Below are positions 12,308-23,025 of a DNA stretch of 64,000 nt, piece after piece. The stretch is from positions 620,001-684,000 of the forward strand of contig JAIXMP010000009.1 in the NCBI GenBank assembly GCA_025677815.1. The letters are read 5' to 3'. The notes under the pieces are model-generated. The model was not told where the DNA came from. It saw only the letters and a list, made by a program, of their open reading frames with translations, and made no database searches. This stretch comes from Phascolomyces articulosus (taxonomy: Eukaryota > Mucoromycota > Mucoromycetes > Mucorales > Lichtheimiaceae). The first letter of the stretch is position 1, and each line of letters begins with the position of its first letter. The position numbers and the translations under genes were made by a program.

Positions 12308-13949
12308 ATGGCAACAAGTAGCAGTAGTGGACAACGCATTGCCAAATCCATGCAAGGCATTAGTTTGGTGAAAGTACAAGGAAGAACTTTTCGTGTGGCA
12401 ACAGATTCACTTTCTAATAAACGACCTAGTTCCTCAGAACTTTGTAAGTGAACAATAATAATAATACCATCTCGAGAAAGTTGGGGGGAAAAATAGAGAG
12501 ACTTGTCCGTCATTAACATGAGATCCTTCATTTTCTAAAAAGCTACGGTAGAGTCTGTTTCTTTAGAAGCAAATTCTTCCGGAGAAGAAGCAGCAGCAGA
12601 AGAAGAAGGAACCTTATATACCGAAGAATTCATTACCATTCACCATCCAGTACATCCGAAATTCCGTTACCTTCTTCTTGGTAAAAGTACGTGTCATACT
12701 CTCCTTTTTGTTATCTCTCCTATAATGAATCATCCATTTATTTAATTTTTTTTTTCAAACAGATGGTGCAACATTAAAACAACTACGTATTGATACAGGT
12801 GCACGGATTGACGTGACGAAAGGAAAAGACTATGCCTTGATCAAAGGACCTCAAGTAAAAATCGACAGAGCCAAAGCCGCCATTGATGATATTATTCAAC
12901 AAGCGTATATCAAAGCACGCGCTACACATTTCTTATCCTTACCAGTCACAACGGCCTATACCACTCGAAAATTGGAAGAATTCTATCATGCCATCTCATC
13001 TTCCACTTTTCCCTGTGATGGCATGGACCCTTCCATTTTGGTGCAACCCGCCAATCTTCATATTACATTGGGTGTTTTTAAATTATTACATGCTGCGGAT
13101 ATTGAACGGGCTGTGCGATTTCTAAAAGAAGAATGTCCAAAAATTGTACGTGAGGTATTGGTAGATCAAGATCGAGCCTTGACTGTTCATTTACGTCATT
13201 TAGCTATTATGCAAACAAAAACGCCAGGTATTGTAATATAAAATGAAGAGGAGGAGAAGGGAAGAAATCAAGTATTCATCTTGATTTTTATTTTATTTTT
13301 TTTTCCTAGGACAAGCACATGTATTATATATTGAACCGAATGAAGATCCTCTTGTCAAAAAATTATGTGGTAAGTTCTATGATCAACATAATCGCAGACT
13401 ACCACGATTTTAAATGATGATTATTAACACATGATTTTGTTTTTTTTCCTCTTTCCTTCTCTCCCCCACGCAACAATACCCCCTGAACTCCTACGTTGAA
13501 CTCAATTGACAAAATAACAATAAATTCTTTCCCCCCTGGCTGGGCTCAAGACGCATTGATTGACAAGATGGTCAAAGCGAATTTAATGATACCCGATGAT
13601 CGACCGTTTAAGGCAAGTGGCTGAAATAATATAAAATTTTCACGTTTTATTATTATTATTGTTGTTGTTGTGTGATGTTTTTTTGACATTATTGACACTT
13701 CTTTTTTTTTTAATAATAATCCAATTTTGTATCTCTCAATAGCCTCATGTGACATTGATCAATACATCGCATCGAACCAATACAGAAGATAAAAAACGAC
13801 GTGCATTTGATGCAAGACCCATTTTAAAAGCTTATCCCAATTTAGATTTTGGATCTGTTCCCTTAGATAAGTTACATTTAATGAAAATGGGACGTCGTGG
13901 ACCTGGAGGGACTTATGTGAGTGAAGGATGTATCTCTATTGAACCTTAA
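12308..13949 (+). CDS. ASCC1: ASCC1-like KH plus 2H-phosphoesterase protein
   Basis: Resembles activating signal cointegrator 1 complex subunit 1, a KH-domain protein joined to an AKAP18/LigT-type 2H phosphoesterase fold; animal ASCC1 acts with ASCC3 in alkylation repair and transcription. Exons 12308-12443, 12543-12686, 12763-13227, 13310-13369, 13551-13612 and 13743-13949 give 357 aa. The KH region (about 85-140) reads HHPVHPKFRYLLLG, then DTGARIDVTKGKDYALIKGP. The two His-x-Thr motifs of the 2H fold are LHITLGV and PHVTLIN, with GQAHVLYIEP between them. It ends with GGTYVSEGCISIEP. The fifth intron (13613-13742) starts with GC: AAG/GCAAGT is the only donor that keeps the frame into PHVTL. 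Confidence 0.88.
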
Positions 13950-14214
13950 ATCCTCTCTCTCCCTCTCTTTCTTCTTCCAAATAAAGTTAAATAGATAACG
14001 TCATGCTTTTTGTTTGTTACAACAACGTTTTTTTTTTTTATAAATCACGGTGTCTCTTTTTTTTCCCCACATTTTTTTTCCCTCCCAAATGATGGATGAT
14101 TATTGTGAAACAATGGACCAAACACTATCATCATCATGACAGCAATCATTGTTAGTTAGTATCAAATGAATTATATTTTGAATGATAAAAAAAATGAGGG
14201 TAATATAATATCAA

Positions 14215-14245
<31 letters not shown>

Positions 14246-14693
14246 ATATATATGTAAAGAAGAAAGAAGAAAGGTATATATATATAAAGATACATTCATA
14301 ATAAAAATAATAATAATAAAAAAGAGGGAGTGTGAATAGGTATAAACAAATGGAACAAAGTGAGTGGGTAGAAAAGGGTGGAAAGTAATCTGGGTATGAT
14401 GATGTAGTTTAATATATATAAAAAAAAATTGGGGATTGTCTTGTTAGGATTTGTTAAAATGTTTTTCTTTCTGGGTGTAATATGAAGAAGAAGCATAAAA
14501 AAAGATGTTGTTTGTTCCATATATATAAAAATATGCAAAAAGAAAAGACAAAATGATGATAAAATAAGACACATTCACCCCAAAAAAAAAAAAACATGGA
14601 AATACAAACCCAAAAAACAACAATAACAATAACCTCCATCCCAATTTTTTTTAAAAGAGTAAGAAAGAGTAAGTGTGTGTGTGTGTGTGTTAT

Positions 14694-14733
<40 letters not shown>

Positions 14734-14777
14734 ATTATAAAACATACATACAAAACAAAAAAAAAACCAAAGGAATA
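13950..14777. other. Intergenic between convergent genes, microsatellite-rich
   Basis: 3' flanks of the ASCC1-like gene and the bHLH gene. Contains TATATA runs near 14217-14237 and the GT/GA dinucleotide block at 14673-14730. The Ser/Leu-rich minus-strand ORFs here come from the repeats. Confidence 0.5.
14673..14730. repeat. Compound GT and GA dinucleotide microsatellite
   Basis: About nine GT units at 14673-14690, a short interruption, then about seventeen GA units at 14697-14730. It lies just past the bHLH stop codon, probably in its 3' UTR, where it would be transcribed as CU and AC repeats. Confidence 0.9.
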
Positions 14778-16426
14778 TTAACCATCTCTTCTGAATGGAT
14801 CATGTGCACCCGCCATAGGGCCCATTTCTGCTGAAAGGTCCAAAGGATGCCCTGATGGTATCATTCCACCTGTTGCTGCCGCCACAGCAGCTTGTTGTTG
14901 TTGATGATGATGCTGTTGTTGACGTGAATCGGGTGGCATACCCATGGGACCAGTACCTGGGCGTACACGATACATGGATAAAAGAGATTCCAATTCTTGA
15001 ATTCTTTGTTGATAATCCCCTAATCGATCATGTAATGCACGAATATGATCCACACTTTTTCGTAAAATGGTTCCTTTATTTGCTTTGGTCGCATCTCGAT
15101 CGGGTAATAAAGTGGCCAATTCATTGATACGTTCATTAATATTATCTCTCCGCCGCCGTTCAACTGCATTATGTGATTCACGTCGTCGTCGTTTCTTTTC
15201 GAATAATTGTTGCATGCTATAAAAGTTGAAGAAGAGTAAGAGATTGATTTCGTTGAGTTATAAAGAAATTGAAAATGGGTCTGGTTTCATTGCGGTGTAA
15301 GGCTCACGTGTATAGTATATATTTATACATATAACTTATCTATCTATCTATGCTAGTTCCCCTTTTTGCCTCACTATTTCTTTTCTCTCCCTTGTAAAAA
15401 GACGGTCTAATTATCAATCTATTTTTTTTCCACTCCTCTTTCTTCCTTGTATGCAGAATTATATTTCATAATGCACAACCCAGATACACAATAAGAATAA
15501 TAGAAACCCTTCCTCTCTTACTCACTCACTTTCACACACACACACATATATATATAAATATATACTATTTACTATAGGTACGAAAATAAGGAGAAATGAA
15601 GGGTCTGAGAGGAAAATAGTGTATGTGTGTGTGTATATATGTGTATGTATGTATGTATGTGCGTGTAAGATTCAATACCAAGAAACCCACCAATGAAGCA
15701 ATGGAAAAAAAAAGAACTGCAAGTTTTTTTTTATGAATCTACTTACTTTCTTTGTTGCATTTCTTCATCAAAACTACCTGCACTTGTAGGTGATACCATC
15801 GAAGTATCAGATTGTTGTTTTCCTTGAAATGAATGATCAACAACCGTTGTATTTCCCGTAGGTGCACCTGAAGTAACAACAGACCATTGGTCAGCTTGCT
15901 GTTGTTCTTGTTGAGATGTATAATAAATATCTTTTCTCATGGAAGGAGATCCAGTCATAGATTGTTGCTGTTGTTGTTGTGATCGAGAACCTGAAGGAGA
16001 AGAAGAAGCGCCAGCTGCAGCTGCTGCGGCAGCTACGGCAGCAACCGCCGCTGAAGAAGGTTGTTGATTAAATGATGGTGTAGGTGTACTATAAGGTGGA
16101 TGTTGTAATGCATATTGTTGTTGTTGTTGATTTGAAGTAGACGACGTAGAAGACGATGGATAAGGTTTAGGAGATGCAGGTGCATTACTGTTTAAAGACA
16201 TCATTGATTGTTGTTGTTGCTGTTGTATCTTTTGGTTAGGATGAGGTGGTGAATCCAATGATGAGGTCGTAAGTGGTGAAGGAAACGCTTTTTGATCATT
16301 ATTTCCTCCCCCTCCACCACCACCTCCCATAGCTGTTACTGAATTTGGATCATGTCCTTGTTGCTGTTGAGACGGTGGTTGTCTTTGGGCATTAAATGAC
16401 GGATGTTGGAATTGTACATTGTACAT
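14778..16426 (-). CDS. bHLH transcription factor with Gln/Ala-rich N-terminus
   Basis: Two exons, 16426-15747 and 15216-14778, give 372 aa. The basic region and helix 1 read [18 protein letters not shown], with the His-Glu-Arg triplet that defines E-box (CACGTG-type) binding. After the loop, [16 protein letters not shown] is helix 2, as in the USF/MITF/Rtg3 group, followed by a short leucine-zipper-like run ([18 protein letters not shown]). The N-terminal 226 residues are low in complexity: several Gln runs, a Gly run, an Ala run and Ser/Pro-rich spacers, typical of activation domains. The C-terminal tail has His/Gln and Ala runs. The 530-nt intron is the longest among the gene models here and contains a CACGTG. 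The exact orthologue is not clear. Confidence 0.88.
15305..15310. promoter_or_regulatory. E-box CACGTG in first intron of bHLH gene
   Basis: Perfect palindromic E-box inside the 530-nt intron of the gene encoding an E-box-type bHLH protein. Self-regulation is possible but inferred only from position and motif. Confidence 0.35.
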
Positions 16427-17836
16427 TATTATTTCTGGATCAATCTAAGAATTTCGGTTTATATATATAAGAATGGTTTTCGATAGTTGTATTTTTTGTA
16501 TTGGGTTTTATTTTTTTTATTTTTTTTGGCGTTGAGTATATATTATGTTCGGAAGAGAGAGAGAGAGAGAAAAAGGACTTGTGCGTTTTTTTTAATATAT
16601 AAAAAAAGAAAGGAAAAAAAAAGGACGAGAGTAAAGAAGAAGAAGAGGAAGAAGAAGAAGAAAAAAAAAGGGAAAAAAGTAAGAGAGAAAAAAAAAGCAA
16701 TGACGTAGAGGAAGAAAGCACACAGACATGGTTCCAGTTCAATATGAAAAAAAAAAGAGTGAAATGAGCATGAGACTACTTTTACTTGAACCTTGTGACC
16801 TATTTGTCACGGGCATCTAATGTGGATATATAACAATAATAAGAAGTACTTAGATTACTGTAGTATACAAGTTTATAAGAATAATGATGTTATTATTATG
16901 TTATTATTACCATTATTAAGAAAAGTGTGGCTCTGCTTTTCTTTTTTTTTTTTGCTTCAATTTCATTTGTTCTCTTTTTCTCCCATGGTGAACAAGTTAC
17001 TACTAAAAGAAAATTATTTATTTTGTAGAACGCGCGCGTAATTGAGGTATAAAACTATCTACATCAAAGTTAAATCATCTATGTAGATCGATCGGTTGAT
17101 GTAAATAGAAATTGATGGATTTTAGGATTTGTATGCAAATTGGAATCTCCTGTTTTCTTTCTCCACTCCCTATATCAATCTTAATCTTTTCCGATCGATG
17201 ATATTAATAATCATAATAATAGAGGACCATCTCACATAATATTCAAGTCGTATCGAGGAAGAGAATAGTAGGATAACTACAACTCATTATTGGGAGTGTG
17301 ATGACTATGGTGTGTGTGCGTGTATTATTGCAGGTGCAGGGTCCTGATGCATCAGCAGGTATAAAATGAATTGTTTATGCATATAAAAAGGGCTGGTGCG
17401 TTCAAATTTTTATGAAAGAAGAACGAGGAGGAGGAAGAAGAAAAAGAAAAAGAAAAAAAGCATGGCTGGCCCCTGCTTTCAACTTACTCGCTTATCTTTT
17501 TGAGCATGGTACCTTTTATAATAAGTAAAGATGTGTATAAATAGACCTAATCCTCCATCCATCCATTTTCAAGTGAATTATATATATCATACACAGTTTT
17601 TACATGTAAATTATAGTTTCACAAAGTTACTCTTCGGAAAAACTTAGTTTTTTTGGGTAACATAGGAACAATTATAAGGCTTTGCATATATTTATATATA
17701 TAGTATATAGTATATATAGAGTGGGAAAATTCAAAAATCGCAGTAACATTACCAAGTAAACACAGTTTCAATCACAATAATAAAAAATAATAGTTTTTTT
17801 AGTATCATTATATATTTATATAAGAGTTTCTTTGTG

Positions 17837-17868
<32 letters not shown>

Positions 17869-18153
17869 GATTATGAAACTTTTTTTTTGCGTTTGGTTCT
17901 TTAGTCTCTTATTATAATTATTATTATTATTTTTTTGGGGGAAGGGAGGAAGACGAGGTAATGGATTGGATGAAGATTAGGATGTGATGAAGTAAGAAAA
18001 AAAAAGTGATATATTATAGGATGTATGTTTTAATATATGTAAGCAATGATATTGAAATAATGTAAGGTTGTTTGCAATGGATAGTTTTACATGTAAGAAA
18101 AAGAAAGGAGGAGAAGGAAGAGGATTCTAAATATATATTATATATGGCTGTTG
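16427..18153. other. Intergenic, upstream of bHLH gene, purine tracts
   Basis: Starts with a GA-rich block (about 16550-16700) that is a pyrimidine-rich leader on the bHLH strand, so it probably carries that gene's 5' UTR and promoter. Farther right are AT-rich DNA and a TTA triplet run at 17838-17868. No coding frame recognised. The right end is the 3' flank of the PAQR gene. Confidence 0.5.
17838..17868. repeat. TTA triplet microsatellite
   Basis: About ten TTA units in intergenic DNA. Confidence 0.85.
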
Positions 18154-19820
18154 TTATGAAGAAGCTTCAGGTGCTGAGCAAAATCCAAAGATTTCACGTT
18201 GACCCACAAAGCTTACAGCAGCAAGATAATGATACCAAATACCACCACAAACAAATAAATGCCATAATTGATGCGAGTGACCGATATGATCGAATTTACC
18301 TGGCCAAAAAGCTTCTGGCCATTGATTACCATAAACAACCACACCTAAAAGATAACAAGCAATAGATTTCATGACGGGCGATAACCATACATTCATTAGT
18401 TCAGGGCCATAAATGGCATAAAGATGACCCACTGGAACAGCGGCTGAAGCGGCCATGGTAATAAAGAAAGTAATTCTTAACCATTTCATTTCTATATTGA
18501 TAATACATTTACATATTTTTAGTATCTCTCACTATTTCTTTTTTTTTGGGGGGAGGGAGAGAGGGTTGCTCTTTAGAGAAACCAGCAAAATAAACATACC
18601 TCGCTTTTCGAACCAATCCATAAAGGGAATAATGGAACCTACGACAGCCAATGTACCTGTGCCTGCCATATAGGTATTACGCCACATATCATCACAATAA
18701 AATCCATAGTACTCTGTCAAGACCACACTGGCACAAATGAGTACAGAAATTCCAACGTAGTCAAGACAAGCGACTCGTTTAAAGATGGTATAGTCATTGA
18801 TACCCGACAATGTATGCCAAACGGTGGAACACATAAGACATTTACAAGCAGCTGTAAAAAAGACGGCAAACATGACACGATCAATCAAAGGCGCCGTGGA
18901 AATTAACTCTGAATAAAATAATTCATAAATGCCAATGCAAAGAAAGACAACAAAGCCAATCAAATGTGTATAAATGTTGCCGGTTTCATTATGCAGGTAC
19001 AATAAGGAGTGCCAACATTGTGCAGGTGTGGATAGAAATCGATAGCCAGTAAGAATATGCTAATCATATAAATTATAAATTGTTTGAGAATGAGTCCAAT
19101 CAAATCATGTAACAATGGTTGTTTTTCTAATATAAACAACAATAGATGAAATTAATTTACCTGATTGTTTCTCCAAGGCACAGGTAATTCTTCATACAAC
19201 AATAATTGCATAGCACCTTTGGTCATGGCATCTTTTAAATGATCCATTTGTTCACTTGCACGACCTGCCACCTTGTGAATTTTTTCATGTACTTTACTAC
19301 CGACCTGTTTGGCACGATCAATGGTATCAGAAATACGACTATCGACTTCTTCAATTTTCGACATCATGGCGTCAATGGTATCATCCAACGTAGTTTCAAA
19401 ATAATAATCATCCGTAGAGAAGCCCATCAAAGTGGTTTCCAATTCTCGATATTTTTCAGACAAGTCAGCCAACGATTGTTCCAATGTATGTACCATATAA
19501 GAACGGACCAATGCTTGTTCTTTTTTCATCAAGGCAGATACGGTGGTTTGTTGTTCGAGCATGACAAATAATGACCCGGAGGTTTGCCATCGTTGATGCC
19601 ATTCATGTTCCAATGTTTCCAAAACTTGATGGGCACGTTTTAATTTGGTCTTGCTATAGTTTTGTAATCGTTTACTGTCATTATTGACGGAATGTTCGAA
19701 TTGGGAGAGTCGATATTTGAACTTTTGCAGTAATGGCGCTAATTGTTCTCGGAAAAAGGTGTCAATGTCAAGGGTATCGTCACAACCTGCGCTGCTATTG
19801 ATGGTGAGTAGATTCTCCAT
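18154..19820 (-). CDS. PAQR/ADIPOR-family membrane receptor, IZH3-like
   Basis: Seven-helix membrane protein of the adiponectin/progestin receptor and hemolysin III family; fungal IZH members influence zinc and sterol homeostasis. Exons 19820-19161, 19059-18600 and 18491-18154 give 485 aa. Residues 1-220 form a charged, helical, coiled-coil-like cytosolic region, as in yeast Izh3 rather than the shorter Izh1/2/4. The PAQR core follows: PVPWRNNQHILTGYR, HSLLYLHNETGNIYTHL, CSTVWHTLSG and IGHSHQLWHLF. The His of STVWH and the His-x3-His of the last motif are the expected zinc ligands. Hydrophobic helices lie between them. All catalytic-type motifs are intact. IZH3 orthology is inferred from the long N-terminus. 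Confidence 0.9.
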
Positions 19821-22336
19821 CGTTCGTATGTATATATGTGTTTATAAAAATAAATAAATAAATAAATAGAATATAGGAAAAAAAAGGCAGCTTTATTGGC
19901 ACACCTCAAATTATTACACAAGCAACAACAAACGATAACAACAAGTGAATTATACCCTTGGAAAGAAAGAGTTGTTATATTAAAGAAGAAGAAGAAGAAG
20001 AAGGGAAATATAGGCGCTGTTTGGATATTTATTTATTTATTTATTTTATTTTTTTCAAACAAAGAGTGCTTATTATTAGTTCTTTCTCCTTATGAAAAGA
20101 TTCAATTTTTGGGGGCATTATAATTTCTGCAAACAAAAAAAAAAAACTGAGTTTTGTACTCGATAAGACGAAATATAAAAGTTTATTTTTTATTTTGAAC
20201 TGTAAAATAAGCTTGGGTTGTTTCATCCTGTAATAATTATCATAATAGGAATGTTATAATACAAAATGAAAGAAGTATTCATATAAGTCTATCTATGCCC
20301 TGAAACAATAAGAACTTGTCAGCCAAAGTGTCATCGGAAGCAATCAATTTGATATTCACAAGGAAATATATAAAGCTGTTTTCGACATCGTGTGACCTTT
20401 CTTTTTTTTTATAACCCTCCTTTTTTTCTTTAGAGTTTTGGAGTTAAAACAACCACAACTCCTTTAAAATTTGTAACGTGTTTCCCATCTTCACACCTGA
20501 AGAAATTTCAAGGTCGCGGATAGATGTTTTATTTTGTAACTGTAGCAATAACTTCACTTAAATCCATTTCTTGCTATAGTTGTTTGGCGTCATTTTTATG
20601 TATGTCATTTACACCCTAATGTAACGTTCCAATGAGAAAACTATGAATATAGAAGAGGTTCAATATCTTTCTGAACTCCCGTTTGATAACGATGACAGCG
20701 ATATTATGGAAAAGCAACAAATTGAGGAACCGATGTGTGTAATCCAAGAAGATACAATCAAAACTGAAGACCTTTACCACCACATTGTAAACACAGAATT
20801 TGATATGGGAAAAGATAGAATTTGTTCACTTGTTTCTATGACGAGAACAGCCAATGATCCTGAAAAGATAATAAGAAAAGTTATCACGTTATCGCTGAAC
20901 AAATGTTAATATGACTGTAGCTAAAAATGGTGTTGTTGACACCGAAGTCAAGGTGGCTGAAAAGGTACAAGTTATTAGCTTTTCTGTGTAAAACGAAAAA
21001 GCGAGGAAGACCTGGAAAAAATAACTAATTCATCCTTCTATATCATAATGTTATGTAGTATGTAATAGAGAGAAAGACCTCTTCAAAGTTACTAGATGCA
21101 TATTGACTGCATATCACATATCATCGCCATTGGTTTGAAAAAAAAACAAGATCGTTTGTCTGACCCAGTCATTGTCTTGGGATAAGAACATGTTGTTTAT
21201 TTATTCGATCAAAAATAAAAAGATTCCTTTATTGTACTTGGTAGTGTGGCACAGCAAAAGAGAGTGTGTGTATTGTACCTTATTATTCTCTCACATGGTT
21301 CAAAAAACATTTGCTTATTCAATCTTTATCTCGTGGTTCATGAGAGCGAATTGGATTGGTTGATTTTATTCTTATACTGTACCCTTGAATGAAGAGTAAA
21401 GTGTTATAAAAGAGATTTATACAGATGGAGTAAAATGAATAAGGTTGTTTGAATCATCCATTCAACTCAGCATTTTGGAAAAACCAAAACCAAAAAAAAA
21501 AGGCATGTAATAAAAAGTGATAGCATTACAGGTTTGACTATTTCTTGGCGTGTGATAGTACTAATTTTACAATGACAATTTTCTTTATTTTCTGCGCTTA
21601 GACCATCATTGATAAAATTTGGTGTCACCTTAAATTTGAACTAAATATTTACTTGCTTGACCTTCATTCAAATATGTTCTTCTATGCTAAAGTTAGAGGG
21701 TGCTGGTTATCATAGTTTCAAGATATATGTATATTATAGGGATTAAAAGAAGAGTCTTATTAGTCTATTCTTCTATTTACCATAGTAATTACTATATAAG
21801 TAATGAAAGAATGATAATAGAAATGAACACGGCATCATCATGAATTAGGATATTTAGTATATAGGAATGGATTAAAAAAGAAAAACAGGCATCAATGTAA
21901 ATGTACAACAATCTGTCAAGTTTCTGTCTAGTCTATGTGGATAAATAGAACAAGTGCATAAAATTTTTTTTATGAAATTGTTAACTTATATTATTGGATT
22001 TCCTCAAGTGATTCAACCGACCAACGTTGCACGTCTATTGCTGTTGTATACTCTCAAAGAAAAGGAAAGCAAATTCATTCAAATAAATAATATATACGGA
22101 TATATATAGATATAGATATATAACATAGTTATAGAAAAACCTGCATACGTATTAATTTAATAACAATAGTGATACGAGTCGACTTAATTAGTCAAACTTG
22201 AAAAGTAAAAATAGGCAATGAAACTAAGAAATTCGCTGTGTAAAAAAAACAAATTTCAGCTTTCTCAAGGTTATATTATCACTTCTTTCACTTTCTCTCT
22301 CTCTCTCTCTTTCAATCACTTTATTTTTTTTCTACC
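19821..22336. other. Intergenic with one decayed ORF
   Basis: Apart from the ORF remnant at 20643-21027, nothing coding is recognised. Contents are AT-rich DNA, an AAG run near 19985-20000, ATTT runs at 20028-20045, and a CT run at 22292-22312 just ahead of the next gene's start, which is likely its leader. Confidence 0.5.
20643..21027 (+). pseudogene. Acidic ORF plus AT-hook-like remnant, unknown
   Basis: An 88-codon ORF (20643-20909) rich in Glu/Asp (LPFDNDDSDIMEKQQIEEP) is followed in another frame by MTVAKNGVVDTEVKVAEK and, after a further frame change, by KTKKRGRPGKN, an AT-hook-like RGRP core. The pieces read like one decayed coding unit broken by frameshifts and a stop, possibly from a transposon-encoded DNA-binding protein. 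I could not name a family. It could also be chance ORFs. Confidence 0.3.
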
Positions 22337-23025
22337 ATGGAACAATTCATGCAACGATCATTAAAAAGAACTCGAACGGCAGAAGAACTTTACGATCTGG
22401 AGGATCAAGACCATGTAAAACGTCACAAGACAGATATTATTACGTATGTGTATATATAGAGCGTGAGTGTGTGTGCGTCTATATATGTGTGTGAATATGT
22501 ATATACATAAAAAGAGAACAAGTGAATACCTTTTTATATTGTCAGATCCTTTTTATCAATGGTGACTGATACTAAATGATAAAAAACTAAATTTCCCCAT
22601 TCGGTTTTTTCCTCAGTGCACCAATGTTGGTTCCTACTTTTTCAAGTACGCATCATGGTTCATTACCAACTCCCGAAGAATTTATTCATGATTTGGAACC
22701 ACAATCGACAATAACAACGACTACTACTACTACTACAAACCATTATATTGATCAATCATTATTGAAACCTTTTACCATCTCTACGAAGAAAAACAATGAG
22801 TACAACGAAATCAATGATCTTTTATACCAAGTCCACGTCATGCGCTACGGTGATCCTGAATTACGTGAACGTTGGTGGGAAGGACAGGTGGAACAACAAC
22901 AACAACAACAAGTAAAACAAGTGTATAGTATGGGTGGATATAATCGAAGTGATATGCCAATGTACGAATCCGCAAATGCAACATTACGTCAAGCATTTTT
23001 ACAACGTCATCATCATCATCATTAA
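22337..23025 (+). CDS. Hypothetical protein, Thr/Gln/His-rich
   Basis: Two exons, 22337-22443 and 22617-23025, give 171 aa; not recognised. The start MEQFMQRSLKRTRTAEELYD follows a CT-rich leader. The basic patch KRHKTD looks like a nuclear localisation signal. The middle has SLPTPEEFIHDLEPQ and a Thr run, and a compact segment NEINDLLYQVHVMRYGDPEL looks conserved in character. The end has a Gln run and five terminal His. The clean intron (GTATGT donor, CAG acceptor, frame kept) supports a real gene. Probably nuclear or regulatory, by composition only. Confidence 0.6.

Noticed and set aside
16440..16742. Minus ORF rich in Ser/Phe/Leu upstream of the bHLH gene
   Set aside because: Reads the purine/pyrimidine tract of the leader; no domain.
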